Of a stretch of DNA of 37,571 bases, positions 19,525 to 29,758 are shown piece by piece. Position numbers and translations under genes: made by a program. The notes beneath the pieces were generated by a model. It was given only the letters and a program-made list of their open reading frames with translations. It ran no database searches and was not told where the DNA came from. How positions within the stretch are numbered: the first letter of the stretch is position 1; each line of letters begins with the position of its first letter. The DNA is taken from positions 1 to 37,571 of the forward strand of contig JALXEW010000273.1 in assembly GCA_027069285.1 (NCBI GenBank). Direction: 5' to 3'. Source of the DNA: Ardenticatenia bacterium. GTDB taxonomy: Bacteria > Chloroflexota > Anaerolineae > Aggregatilineales > JALXEW01.

Positions 19525-21537
19525 TCATCTCTGCTTCGAGAGGAGCAACTCCTCCACCTCTCGCGCCACACGCTCCGCCGTAAAGCCGAACTTCTCTGCC
19601 AGCACCTTATACGGCGCCGAGGCCCCGAACCTCTCCACCGTCACATAGCGCCCGTTATTTCCGCCATATCGGCACCATCCCTGCGATACCCCTGCCTCGA
19701 CCACCACGCGGGCGGTGACGGTTGGTGGCAGGACGGCGTCCTTGTAGTCTTGTGGCTGCTCCTCGAAAAGCTCCCAACTGGGCATACTGATCACACGGGT
19801 TCTGATCCCCTTTCGGGCCAGCTCGGACTGAGCTTCCAGGGCCAGGGCCACCTCTGAGCCGCTGGCGATGATCAGCGCCTGCGGCTCCCCCTCGCAGTCC
19901 GAGATCACATAAGCGCCTCGTGCCAACCCGGATGCCGGGGATAACTTCGACCTATCCAGGACCGGCACTCCCTGTCTGGTCAGCGCCAGCGCCACCGGGC
20001 CGGATGCCCGTAGTGCGGCCTTCCATGCCTCGACCGTTTCATTAGCGTCGGCTGGCCGGATCACGGTCAGACCTGGGATGGCGCGGAGCGCTGCCAGATG
20101 CTCGACCGGTTGGTGGGTGGGGCCGTCCTCGCCCACGAAGATGCTATCATGCGTGAAGACATAGATCACGTGCAGGTGCGCCAATGCCGCGATTCTGATC
20201 GAAGGTCGCATATAATCGGAAAAGACCATGAACGTGGCGCCGTATGGAATCAACCCGCCGTGGTAGGCCATCCCGTTCAAGATCGCGCCCATAGCGTGCT
20301 CACGCACCCCAAAGTGCAGATTGCGTCCGCCTGGGGTATGTGGCCCGAAGTCATCCTCACCGTTCATCAATGTCTTAGTCGAGGGCGCCAAATCTGCCGA
20401 CCCGCCGATCAGATTCGGGATACGCCCGGCCAGCGCGTTTATCGTCGCCCCGGAAGCCTTCCTCGTGGCGACGGAGGGAGCTTCTGATGGGGAGAATGTG
20501 GGCAGATCGGCGTCCCAATCCGGCGGCAACTCGCCGGCGAAGAAGCGCTCGAACTCGTCGGCCAGGCGCGGGTACTTCTCCCGGTAAGCCTCGAACCGCC
20601 TTTGCCAGTCGGATTCCGCCTGCTTCCCCTTCTCTATCGCCTGTCGGTAGAATGTCAGCACCTCGTCCGGCACGTAAAAAGGCGGCTCCAGCGGCCATCC
20701 GAGCTTCTTCTTAGTCAGCATCACCTCTTCCTCGCCCAATGGGGAGCCATGCACCTCAGGCGTATCGGCCTTATGGGGACTGCCGTATCCGATCGTGGTA
20801 CGGACTATGATCAGGGATGGGCGTGGATCGGCCTTTGCCGACCGGATCGCCGTGGCTATCGCTTCCACGTTATTCCCATCTTCAACCCGGCTCACATGCC
20901 AGCCATAAGCGGCAAACCTGGCGCCCACATCCTCGGTGAACGTCAGCCCCGTGCGGCCCTCGATAGTGATACGGTTATCGTCGTAGAGCACTATCAGCTT
21001 CCCCAGCTGCAAATGTCCGGCCAGGGATGCTGCCTCCGAGGCGACCCCTTCCATCATATCGCCGTCGCTGGCGAGCACGTAAGTATAATGGTCTACGATC
21101 TCATGTCCGGGCCGGTTGAAGTAAGCTGCCAAATATCGCTCGGCCATTGCCATACCGACCCCATTGCCCACCCCCTGGCCGAGCGGACCGGTAGTCGTCT
21201 CCACGCCGGGGGTTAAATGGCTTTCCGGGTGTCCGGGCGTCAGGCTTCCCCACTGGCGGAAGTTCTTGATCTCATCCAGCGGCAGGTCATACCCGGTCAG
21301 GTAAAGCAGGGCATAAAGCAGCATCGATCCGTGCCCGGCTGAAAGCACAAACCTATCGCGGTCGGGCCAATTGGGATTTGCGGGATTATGCTTAAGGAAT
21401 CTGCTCCAGATGGTATACGCCATCGGTGCGGCCCCAAGTGGCAATCCCGGATGTCCGGAATTTGCCTTCTGGATCGCCTCGATGGCCAGGACCCGTAATG
21501 CGTTAATCGCAGTTCGTTCCAACTTTTCGCGGTGCAT
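19525..21537 (-). CDS. tkt: Transketolase
   Basis: [72 protein letters not shown]. Confidence 0.97.
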   Translation of the reverse strand: MHREKLERTAINALRVLAIEAIQKANSGHPGLPLGAAPMAYTIWSRFLKHNPANPNWPDRDRFVLSAGHGSMLLYALLYLTGYDLPLDEIKNFRQWGSLTPGHPESHLTPGVETTTGPLGQGVGNGVGMAMAERYLAAYFNRPGHEIVDHYTYVLASDGDMMEGVASEAASLAGHLQLGKLIVLYDDNRITIEGRTGLTFTEDVGARFAAYGWHVSRVEDGNNVEAIATAIRSAKADPRPSLIIVRTTIGYGSPHKADTPEVHGSPLGEEEVMLTKKKLGWPLEPPFYVPDEVLTFYRQAIEKGKQAESDWQRRFEAYREKYPRLADEFERFFAGELPPDWDADLPTFSPSEAPSVATRKASGATINALAGRIPNLIGGSADLAPSTKTLMNGEDDFGPHTPGGRNLHFGVREHAMGAILNGMAYHGGLIPYGATFMVFSDYMRPSIRIAALAHLHVIYVFTHDSIFVGEDGPTHQPVEHLAALRAIPGLTVIRPADANETVEAWKAALRASGPVALALTRQGVPVLDRSKLSPASGLARGAYVISDCEGEPQALIIASGSEVALALEAQSELARKGIRTRVISMPSWELFEEQPQDYKDAVLPPTVTARVVVEAGVSQGWCRYGGNNGRYVTVERFGASAPYKVLAEKFGFTAERVAREVEELLLSKQR

Positions 21538-21570
21538 CGGCGATACTCCTATGACAGCATCCCTCGGTGA

Positions 21571-22620
21571 CTACTCCCCGGTACCCTCGGCGCCGGCCTC
21601 ATTAGCTCCCAGGCTTTCCAACAAGTTCCCGCCCCCGAAGCTCTCCAGACTTTGGAGATCGAACAGGAACGGTGAATCGGCTGGCAGGATTATCAGCCTC
21701 ACATTATCCGCCAGCAAATCCACGTAGCGGTACAAGATCAATTGTGGATTCTCCTGGAGCACCTCGTTGATCATACGGAGGGCCTCGGCTTCGGCCTCGG
21801 CGCGGATCAATGTGGCCTGGGCCTCGCCCTCGGCCTGGATTCTGGCGGCATCGGCCACGCCCTGAGCCGAGATCCTGGCGCGTTCGGCCTCATTACGGGC
21901 GCGTTCCGCCTCCTGCTCCGCGACCTGCTTGGCCTCGATTGCGGCCACGAATTCCTGGCTGAACGTGATATTACGCAGGATGACATCGATCAGCAGGAAC
22001 CCCTCATCCTCAAGGCGGGGTCGCAGCGTCTCCTCGATCTGATCCGGCAGCGAGCCGCGATTCTGATAGACTTCCTCGACCGACATCCCGGCTATCGCAT
22101 TCCTTATCTCCTCCCTGACGGCAGGCACCACCAGTCCGTCGACATAACCCTGTTGCCAGCGCTTATGTACCTCGTTAACCCTGGCGGGGTCTATGGCGAA
22201 TATCACCGTCGCGTCTATCGAGACCTGCTGGCCGTCGCGCGTCAGCGCCACCACGGCTGAGCGGCCCGGTATATTCGAGGCGGCCAGCATATCAACCGTC
22301 TGGCGGCTGGTTGAGTATATAGTGGGGGCGTCGATGAACGGGATCACCCAATGCAACCCCGGCCCCAGGGGCTGATCCAGCAGCGAATCGGCATCGCCCC
22401 CTAGTCTCCTGAAGACCACCGACACCTCATTTGGCTGCACCTCGATCAGCCCGGCATTAACGATCGTCAACAACGAACCGGACAGGACACCGGCGATTAT
22501 CAGCCCGAATGCCAGCTTGCGCGGCGCATTGGAGCGGCTTATTGCCATCGCCGTCATTATCACTCCCAGCACAGCCAGTCCCCAGCCCACCATCGCCATC
22601 ACACTTATCAGCTCGGTCAT
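21571..22620 (-). CDS. SPFH/prohibitin-family membrane protein
   Basis: N-terminal TM helices; IEVQPNEVSVVFRRLG; DVILRNITFSQEFVAAIEAKQVAEQEAERARNEAERARISAQG... flotillin/prohibitin-like coiled coil. Confidence 0.88.
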   Translation of the reverse strand: MTELISVMAMVGWGLAVLGVIMTAMAISRSNAPRKLAFGLIIAGVLSGSLLTIVNAGLIEVQPNEVSVVFRRLGGDADSLLDQPLGPGLHWVIPFIDAPTIYSTSRQTVDMLAASNIPGRSAVVALTRDGQQVSIDATVIFAIDPARVNEVHKRWQQGYVDGLVVPAVREEIRNAIAGMSVEEVYQNRGSLPDQIEETLRPRLEDEGFLLIDVILRNITFSQEFVAAIEAKQVAEQEAERARNEAERARISAQGVADAARIQAEGEAQATLIRAEAEAEALRMINEVLQENPQLILYRYVDLLADNVRLIILPADSPFLFDLQSLESFGGGNLLESLGANEAGAEGTGE

Positions 22621-22753
22621 GGGTCTATACCTCCTGCGTGTTCGAGTTTATTGGGGATTATAGCCGACCTCGTCGCCTTATAGCGAGCGGAGCAGGGTGG
22701 GGCCGATGCCGGGACAAGCCCCCACGCCTGCACCGATTGGGCATCTTCCCGAT

Positions 22754-22782
22754 TTTACACGATATATCTCACCGGTTAAAAT
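22754..22782 (+). promoter_or_regulatory. Candidate promoter immediately upstream of the GNAT ORF
   Basis: TTTACA (22754-22759), N17, TAAAAT (22777-22782); ATG at 22793. Confidence 0.5.
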
Positions 22783-22792
22783 CAAAGGCGCT

Positions 22793-23341
22793 ATGGAAAA
22801 GAAACGGCAATGGTCTGTGAGAGAGGCCCTGGCATCCGATCTGCCTCAGTGCCAGGGACTCGATCACGCATACGAGACCGATTACGTATGGCAAATGGAA
22901 TTTCACGAGGAGAACGGGCGGATAAGCATAGCCTTTCGCACCGCCCGACTACCTCGTACCATGCGCGTGGTCTACCCCAGGGGGCCGGATACCCTGGAAG
23001 CAGTCTGGGAGCGCCATGATTGCTTCCTGGTAGCCGAGGATGATGGCCGCATACTCGGCTACCTGACCATGCGCGAGATAATCTCACGTTCCACCGCCTG
23101 GGTGGAGGACCTGGTAGTTGGGTCGGAGTGGAGACGCCGGGGAGTGGGGAGCGCCCTGCTTGCGGCAGCCGAGCGTTGGGCCTACGAGCGTGGCCTCCAG
23201 AGGATAACCCTGGAGACCCAGACCAAAAACTACCCGGCCATCTGCTTTTGTCAAAAACACGGCATGGTCTTTTGCGGCTACAATGACCGTTACTACCCCA
23301 ACCAGGACATCGCCGTCTTCTTCTGCCGGGAGCTGAGGTGA
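22793..23341 (+). CDS. GNAT family N-acetyltransferase
   Basis: VEDLVVGSEWRRRGVGSALLAAAERWAYERGLQRITLETQTKNYPAICFCQKHGMVFCGYND (GNAT motif A/B). Confidence 0.9.
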   Translation: MEKKRQWSVREALASDLPQCQGLDHAYETDYVWQMEFHEENGRISIAFRTARLPRTMRVVYPRGPDTLEAVWERHDCFLVAEDDGRILGYLTMREIISRSTAWVEDLVVGSEWRRRGVGSALLAAAERWAYERGLQRITLETQTKNYPAICFCQKHGMVFCGYNDRYYPNQDIAVFFCRELR

Positions 23342-23364
23342 GCCGGATGTGCGGAGGTTAGGAG

Positions 23365-25362
23365 GTGTCTGCAGTAGCGATCAGGACGCTTGAGAGCCTG
23401 AACGAAACCCTCACAGCGGCCATAGTGATAATGGCGGCATCCATACTCCTGCACTTTCTCATTTACGGGCTACGCGAGATGGTTCCGCGTGCCGCCATAG
23501 TGCTATTAGGGCTGGTCACGATCTCATACGTTTGCGACGTTTTCCTCTCGATGGGGCCTTCCCCCGTCTCCGCTGCCGGATGGCTGAGATTCCAATGGAT
23601 TGGGATCGCATTAGTGCCGGCGGCCATGTTTCAACTTTCGGACGCATTGCTTGCCACCACCGGCCTGATCTCCAGATGGCGTCGTCGCACCGCCACCGTC
23701 ATCTTCTACATCATCGGCCTGACCCTGGCAGGTGCCGCCATCACATCGGATAACGTCGTACACGGCCTGGAAATGACCCCCGTCCCCCACATGAAGCCCG
23801 GCCCCTGGTTCCCGGCCTTCCTGCTCTACTTTGGGCTTGCGTTAGTGCTGGCGATGCACAACGTCCGGCGTGCCAGGCGCAGATGCCTCACCACCCCCAC
23901 CTACCGTCGGATGACATACCTGTTAGTCTCATTCCCCACCCCGGCACTGGGCCTGTTCCCATACTCCCTGCTTTTCACCGATCCCTCTCCGGGCAACACC
24001 ATACTATTCCTGCTCATGCTCAACGTGGGCAACCTGGGCATGGTGCTGATGCTGGCATTCATGGCATATCCGCTGGCGTTTTTCGGCACCACAGTACCGG
24101 ATCGTGTTCTCAAGGCCAGACTGCTGCAATTCATGTTGCGCGGACCGGTCATAGGCGTCATCGTCCTGGGAGTGATACTGCTATTGCCACAAGCCGGGAG
24201 AGTTCTGGGGCTACCGGGTGAGGAATTCATGCCTTTTGCAGCCGTCGGCGCCCTGTTGATTTGGGAATGGGCGGTCACATGGGCCTGGCCACATCTGGAG
24301 CGCCTGCTTATCTACACAGACGATCAGGAAGAGGCACGCCGCATACAAGAGCTAGGCCGCAGGCTACTGACCCGTGCCGACCTGGCCCAATTACTGGAAG
24401 CGATACTCGCATCAGTCTGCGATTACCTGCGGGCGCCTTCGGCGTTCGTACTTGGGGTCAACGGCGACGGTTTCAAATTGGAGCAATCGGTCGGGCGGCT
24501 GGAAATGAACGGTAACTGGACGGAAGCCCCGGAGCTGATCGCCCTTGCGAGGATCGACCCCGCAGAGGCGGACGCCCTGCCCGATGGGATAGAGCGCTAT
24601 GGTGACATATTCAGCTGGCAGGGGTATTGGCTTATCCGGCTCGAAGCCAGGCGTGGCCTCGAATCACGGTTAGTTGGCCTCATGGGCGTGCGTGCCAGGG
24701 CGCGGTACCCAGACCTGGAGTATGAGGAGTGGGAGATATTGAGAACCCTTGCCGATAGGGCCGCCGATGCCCTGGACGACAGGCGCCTGCAACAGGAGGT
24801 ATTCGCCTCCCTGGAGGGACTCCTGCCGGAGATCGAAGCCATCCAGAAATGGCGTGGTGAGGCCAGATACGGGCATTTCCCCTCCATATCACCGAACGGG
24901 CGGGCGCCCGAAAGCCCCGACTTCGTGACAATGGTCAAAGGGGCGCTCACCCACTACTGGGGCGGCCCCAGACTCAGCCAAAGCCCACTATTGCAACTGG
25001 AAATAGTCAGGCAGGCACTTGCCGAAAACGACAACAACCCCACCAGAGCGCTACGTGCAGTCCTGCACCGCGCCATAGAGAAGCTGCGGCCCGAAGGCGA
25101 ACGCAGCATGACCGCTGCCGAGTGGCTGCTTTACAACATACTCGACCTGCGATTCGTGCAGGGGCGCAAAGTCAAAGACGTCGCCCGGCGCCTGGCCATG
25201 AGCGAATCCGACCTGTATCGCAAACAGCGCGTTGCCGTCGAGGAAGTCGCCAGGGCAATTGCGGATATGGAACGAACGCTGACCGGCTCCGACGAGACCC
25301 TACGCCAACTGGCCGGCGCCTCGGCAGATGAAACCAATACCGGTAGGGATAATGCCGCATGA
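23365..25362 (+). CDS. Membrane-anchored sensor/regulator: multi-TM N-terminus, GAF-like domain, C-terminal HTH
   Basis: About 8 hydrophobic segments, central GAF-like region, C-terminal FVQGRKVKDVARRLAMSESDLYRKQRVAVEEVARAIADMERTL (HTH/sigma-region-4-like). GTG start with GGAG. Confidence 0.7.
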   Translation: MSAVAIRTLESLNETLTAAIVIMAASILLHFLIYGLREMVPRAAIVLLGLVTISYVCDVFLSMGPSPVSAAGWLRFQWIGIALVPAAMFQLSDALLATTGLISRWRRRTATVIFYIIGLTLAGAAITSDNVVHGLEMTPVPHMKPGPWFPAFLLYFGLALVLAMHNVRRARRRCLTTPTYRRMTYLLVSFPTPALGLFPYSLLFTDPSPGNTILFLLMLNVGNLGMVLMLAFMAYPLAFFGTTVPDRVLKARLLQFMLRGPVIGVIVLGVILLLPQAGRVLGLPGEEFMPFAAVGALLIWEWAVTWAWPHLERLLIYTDDQEEARRIQELGRRLLTRADLAQLLEAILASVCDYLRAPSAFVLGVNGDGFKLEQSVGRLEMNGNWTEAPELIALARIDPAEADALPDGIERYGDIFSWQGYWLIRLEARRGLESRLVGLMGVRARARYPDLEYEEWEILRTLADRAADALDDRRLQQEVFASLEGLLPEIEAIQKWRGEARYGHFPSISPNGRAPESPDFVTMVKGALTHYWGGPRLSQSPLLQLEIVRQALAENDNNPTRALRAVLHRAIEKLRPEGERSMTAAEWLLYNILDLRFVQGRKVKDVARRLAMSESDLYRKQRVAVEEVARAIADMERTLTGSDETLRQLAGASADETNTGRDNAA

Positions 25363-25421
25363 CCGCCATACCTGCCTCCGGGTTACGGCGTCCGGTGGCT
25401 TCTTACGAGTCTCTGATACGG

Positions 25422-25440
25422 CGCTAATGTCTCGCTAATG
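25422..25440 (+). promoter_or_regulatory. Tandem direct repeat CGCTAATG-tct-CGCTAATG upstream of clpB
   Basis: Perfect 8-mers at 25422-25429 and 25433-25440 (11-bp period); -10-like TACACT at 25450-25455. Confidence 0.45.
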
Positions 25441-25490
25441 CCGGTGCCATACACTGCTTTGCGAGACAATCGAAAGCGAGAGGTGGTGTT

Positions 25491-28082
25491 ATGGATTTGA
25501 ATCGGTTCACGCACAAGGCACAGGAAGCAATACTGGCTGCCCAGTCGCTGGCCGTTGAATACAATCACAGCGAATTGGAGCCGGCGCACATCCTGCTGGC
25601 CCTGCTTCGCCAGTCGGATGGTGTTGTGCCGGAAGTGATCGCCAAGATCGGAGTGCGTCCGGCCAACGTGATCGCCGACCTGGAAGCAATGCTGGATAAC
25701 CGTCCGAAAGTATACGGGGCCACCGGACAGCCGGCGCTATCCCGCGCCGCGCTGGAAGTACTGACCCGTGCTGAAAAAGAAGCGAAGAAAATGCGCGATG
25801 AATACGTCAGCACCGAGCACATCCTGCTGGCGCTGACCGAAGATCGGACGGTAGGCGACTTCCTGGCCCGGCGTGGCATCACGCATGACGTTGTATTGCA
25901 GGCCCTGGCCGGCATTCGTGGCGGTCAGCGTGTCACCAGTCAAGACCCGGAGGCCACATACCAGGCTCTGGAAAAATACGGGCGTGACCTGACCCAATTG
26001 GCACGTCAGGGCAAACTCGACCCGGTTATCGGTCGAGATGAGGAAATACGGCGCGTCATCCAGGTGCTGAGCCGACGCACCAAAAACAACCCGGTCCTGA
26101 TCGGTGACGCCGGTGTCGGCAAGACCGCCATAGTTGAGGGCCTGGCGCAACGGATCGTGCGTGGCGATGTGCCGGAAGGCCTCAAAGACAAACGCATCGT
26201 GGCGCTCGATATGGGCGCACTGATCGCAGGTGCCAAATATCGCGGCGAATTCGAAGAGCGGTTGAAAGCCGTACTTAAAGAAGTGACCGACGCCGAGGGG
26301 GAGATAATACTATTCCTGGACGAATTACACACCATCGTCGGTGCCGGTGCTGCCGAAGGCGCTATGGACGCGGGCAACATGCTCAAACCGATGCTTGCCC
26401 GTGGGGAATTGCACGCCATCGGCGCCACCACACTTGACGAATACCGCAAATACATCGAAAAAGACGCGGCCCTGGAGCGTCGGTTCCAGCCGATCTACGT
26501 TGACGAACCGAGCGTCGAAGATACCATCAGCATCCTGCGCGGCCTGAAGGAGCGGTACGAAGTACACCACGGCGTCCGCATCCAGGACTCGGCAGTGATC
26601 GCGGCGGCGGTTCTAAGCCATCGCTACATCCCGGATCGCAAACTGCCGGATAAAGCGATCGACCTGATTGACGAGGCCGCCAGCCGCCTGCGCATGGAGA
26701 TCGACTCCAAGCCCGCCGAACTGGACGCGGTTGACCGTCAGATCATGCAGCTTGAGATCGAGCGCGAGGCCCTCCGCAAAGAGCGTGACAAGGCCTCGAA
26801 GGAGCGGCTGAAGCGCCTGGAGCAGGAACTTGCCGACCTGCGTGAGAAATCCAACGCGCTGCGGGCCAGGTGGGAAAAGGAAAAAGCCGCCATCCACGCG
26901 ATCCGCGAGACCAAAGCCAAGATCGAAGAGATCAAAACCCAGATCGAGCAGGCCGAACGTCGCGCCGACCTGGAAGAGGCAGCGAGACTGCGTTACGGCG
27001 CATTACCGGAGCTGGAAGAAAAACTCGTCGGCCTGGAAAAGCAACTGCGCGAGATACAAGGCGACGATCCGCTCCTGAAAGAGGAAGTGGATGCAGAAGA
27101 GATCGCATTGGTAGTCTCCCGGTGGACGGGTATACCCGTCAGCAAACTGCTGGAAGGCGAACGGGAGAAACTGCTCAGGATGGAAGAGAGGCTGCATCAG
27201 CGCGTGGTCGGCCAGGACGACGCCATCCGCGCCGTCTCCAACGCAGTACGGCGTGCGCGTGCCGGCCTGCAAGACCCGAATCGGCCCATCGGTACCTTCA
27301 TGTTCCTGGGGCCGACCGGAGTCGGTAAGACAGAACTGGCCCGCGCGCTGGCCGAATTCCTCTTTGACGACGAGAACGCAATGGTTCGCATTGACATGAG
27401 CGAATATCAGGAGCGGCATACCGTCTCGCGCCTGATCGGTGCTCCGCCCGGCTACGTAGGCTACGAAGAGGGCGGCCAACTCACCGAGGCAGTGCGTCGC
27501 AGGCCGTATTCGGTCGTCCTCTTTGACGAGATCGAAAAGGCGCACCCAGAAGTCTTCAACACACTACTGCAACTGCTCGATGAGGGCCGCCTGACCGATG
27601 GGCACGGGCGAACGGTGGACTTCAAGAACACGGTCATCATTATGACGTCCAACATCGGCAGTCACATCATCAAAGAAATGGGCGATACCGAAGAGGCAAG
27701 GCGTCTGGTGATGCGGGAACTGGATAAGCACTTCCGGCCCGAATTCCTGAACCGTGTGGACGAGATCATAATCTTCCACAGCCTGACCAGGGAACACCTG
27801 AAGCAGATCGTGGACATCCAGCTACGGCGTCTGAAGGAACTACTGGCCGAGCGCGACCTGACAATCGAGCTGACCGACGCGGCGAAGGAATTCCTGGCCG
27901 AGCGAGGATACGACCCGGTATTCGGCGCCAGGCCGCTGAAACGGGCGATCCAGCGCGAATTGCAAGACCCATTAGCCCTGGCCTTGCTGGAAGGGCGGTT
28001 TGTGGATGGCGATCACATCCTGGTGGACGTGGAAGGCGATCACCTGGTATTCACCAAAGCAGCCGAACCTGTAGCTGCGTGA
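25491..28082 (+). CDS. clpB: ATP-dependent chaperone ClpB
   Basis: Two AAA modules ([37 protein letters not shown]), long coiled-coil middle domain, Clp N-domain, C-terminal [24 protein letters not shown]. Confidence 0.96.
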   Translation: MDLNRFTHKAQEAILAAQSLAVEYNHSELEPAHILLALLRQSDGVVPEVIAKIGVRPANVIADLEAMLDNRPKVYGATGQPALSRAALEVLTRAEKEAKKMRDEYVSTEHILLALTEDRTVGDFLARRGITHDVVLQALAGIRGGQRVTSQDPEATYQALEKYGRDLTQLARQGKLDPVIGRDEEIRRVIQVLSRRTKNNPVLIGDAGVGKTAIVEGLAQRIVRGDVPEGLKDKRIVALDMGALIAGAKYRGEFEERLKAVLKEVTDAEGEIILFLDELHTIVGAGAAEGAMDAGNMLKPMLARGELHAIGATTLDEYRKYIEKDAALERRFQPIYVDEPSVEDTISILRGLKERYEVHHGVRIQDSAVIAAAVLSHRYIPDRKLPDKAIDLIDEAASRLRMEIDSKPAELDAVDRQIMQLEIEREALRKERDKASKERLKRLEQELADLREKSNALRARWEKEKAAIHAIRETKAKIEEIKTQIEQAERRADLEEAARLRYGALPELEEKLVGLEKQLREIQGDDPLLKEEVDAEEIALVVSRWTGIPVSKLLEGEREKLLRMEERLHQRVVGQDDAIRAVSNAVRRARAGLQDPNRPIGTFMFLGPTGVGKTELARALAEFLFDDENAMVRIDMSEYQERHTVSRLIGAPPGYVGYEEGGQLTEAVRRRPYSVVLFDEIEKAHPEVFNTLLQLLDEGRLTDGHGRTVDFKNTVIIMTSNIGSHIIKEMGDTEEARRLVMRELDKHFRPEFLNRVDEIIIFHSLTREHLKQIVDIQLRRLKELLAERDLTIELTDAAKEFLAERGYDPVFGARPLKRAIQRELQDPLALALLEGRFVDGDHILVDVEGDHLVFTKAAEPVAA

Positions 28083-28089
28083 TGATCAC

Positions 28090-28130
28090 GGGGCGACCCG
28101 GTACGATCCGCATAGTAACCGGGCCGCCCC
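28090..28130 (+). other. Intergenic hairpin between clpB and the rhomboid gene
   Basis: GGGGCGACCCGGT (28090-28102) and ACCGGGCCGCCCC (28118-28130): 13-bp stem with one A-C mismatch, 15-nt loop, no U-tract. Confidence 0.6.
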
Positions 28131-28149
28131 AGATCGAAAGGATGAGGAC

Positions 28150-28848
28150 ATGATCCCGATAACCGATACCGTCAGAGCACGGCGCCCGGCTGTGATGACA
28201 TGGACAATAATCGCGATCAACGTGCTGATCTTCCTCAACGAAACACTCATGGGGCGACGTACCCTCATGCGCTTCACATACCACTACGGCCTGGTGCCGG
28301 CTCACTTCTGGTCGGACCCCACCTTATGGCGATGGGTTCCGGTTTTCACCTCGATGTTCATACACGGCGGATGGGCGCACATAATCTCCAACATGCTGGC
28401 GCTCTACATATTCGGCGATAACGTCGAAGACCGCATGGGGCCATTCCGATTCCTGGTGTTTTACCTGCTATCGGGCTTCATCGCGGCGATGGCGCACCTG
28501 TGGTTTTATCCGGATTCGACCGTGCCGACCGTCGGCGCAAGTGGCGCCATAGCCGGCGTCCTCGGCGCCTACCTGGTGCTATACCCGACCGCCAGCGTGA
28601 TCACAATGATCCCGGTGTTCTTCTTCTGGCCCCTGTTTATAGACATTCCGGCCCTGATCTACCTGGGTTTCTGGTTCGTATCGCAACTACTCAACGGCGT
28701 CCTGGCCCTCTCGGTCAGGACCTTTCAGAGCGGGGGAGTGGCATGGTGGGCGCATATCGGCGGATTCATAGCCGGGATAGCGCTGGTATGGCTTTTCATA
28801 GAGCGCCCGCGTCGCCGATTCTACCCGGACGAATACTTCCCGTGGTGA
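28150..28848 (+). CDS. Rhomboid family intramembrane serine protease
   Basis: FTSMFIHGGWAHIISNMLALYIFG, VGASGAIAGVLGAY (GxSG), AHIGGFIAGI. Confidence 0.94.
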   Translation: MIPITDTVRARRPAVMTWTIIAINVLIFLNETLMGRRTLMRFTYHYGLVPAHFWSDPTLWRWVPVFTSMFIHGGWAHIISNMLALYIFGDNVEDRMGPFRFLVFYLLSGFIAAMAHLWFYPDSTVPTVGASGAIAGVLGAYLVLYPTASVITMIPVFFFWPLFIDIPALIYLGFWFVSQLLNGVLALSVRTFQSGGVAWWAHIGGFIAGIALVWLFIERPRRRFYPDEYFPW

Positions 28849-28879
28849 TGAATAACCACCGACTACATGGAGAGGGAAA

Positions 28880-29728
28880 ATGGGAATCTTCGACCTATTC
28901 TGGCTGTTCTTCATGGTAACCAGCGTATGGCCCGCGATCCGGCAGAAAATGCTGGAGGCCGAGCGCCTGCGTCTGATACACGACATCGAAAAGAAGCGCA
29001 ACAGCCGCGTGATCGTAATGATCCATCGTCAGGAGACTATGGCCCTGCTTGGGTTCCCGATCTTTCGTTACATCAACATAGAAGATAGCGAGGAAGTCCT
29101 CAGGGCCATCAAAATGACGGATGATAGCATCCCCATAGACCTGATCATCCACACGCCCGGCGGGTTGGTGCTGGCTGCGGAGCAAATAGCTCATGCGCTA
29201 TGTCGCCATCCTTCCAAAGTGACCGTCTTCGTCCCGCACTACGCCATGTCCGGCGGCACCCTGATCGCGTTAGCTGCCGACGAGATCATACTGGACGAGA
29301 ACGCCGTCCTGGGGCCGGTTGACCCGCAGCTAAGCGACATGCCCGCAGCATCCATCCTGAAAGTAGTCGAGCGCAAGCCGATAGAGGAGATCGACGACCG
29401 TACACTCGTCCTGGCGGATATAGCCGAAAAAGCCATCCGACAGGTGCGGGATACCGTCAAAGACATACTGATGCATCGGGGCAAAATGTCGGAAGATAAA
29501 GCCGACGAACTGGCCGAGAAATTCTCCACCGGCACCTGGACGCACGATTACCCGATCACCGTCGAGGAAGCAAGGGAACTGGGACTGCCGGTCAGCACCG
29601 AGATGCCGGAAGAAGTCTACAAACTGATGAACCTTTACCGCCAACCGGCCCAAAAGCGCCCCTCCGTCCAATACATCCCCATACCGTACCTGCCGGACGA
29701 GAAAGGGAAACGCATCAACAACAGGTGA
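28880..29728 (+). CDS. Clp-class serine protease, SDH/SppA-like (PF01972-type)
   Basis: N-terminal hydrophobic segment; IDLIIHTPGGLVLAAEQIAHAL...VPHYAMSGGTLIALAADEIILDENAVLGPVDPQL. Confidence 0.9.
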   Translation: MGIFDLFWLFFMVTSVWPAIRQKMLEAERLRLIHDIEKKRNSRVIVMIHRQETMALLGFPIFRYINIEDSEEVLRAIKMTDDSIPIDLIIHTPGGLVLAAEQIAHALCRHPSKVTVFVPHYAMSGGTLIALAADEIILDENAVLGPVDPQLSDMPAASILKVVERKPIEEIDDRTLVLADIAEKAIRQVRDTVKDILMHRGKMSEDKADELAEKFSTGTWTHDYPITVEEARELGLPVSTEMPEEVYKLMNLYRQPAQKRPSVQYIPIPYLPDEKGKRINNR

Positions 29729-29734
29729 GACATC

Positions 29735-29758
29735 GGGGGCGTCGGCACCGGCGCCCCC
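29735..29758. terminator. Hairpin between convergent genes
   Basis: GGGGGCG-TCGGCACCGG-CGCCCCC between the SDH-protease stop and the CPBP stop. Confidence 0.5.

Noticed and set aside
20098-21216. Plus-strand ORFs inside the transketolase gene
   Set aside because: Antisense shadow ORFs over a confident tkt; no domains.
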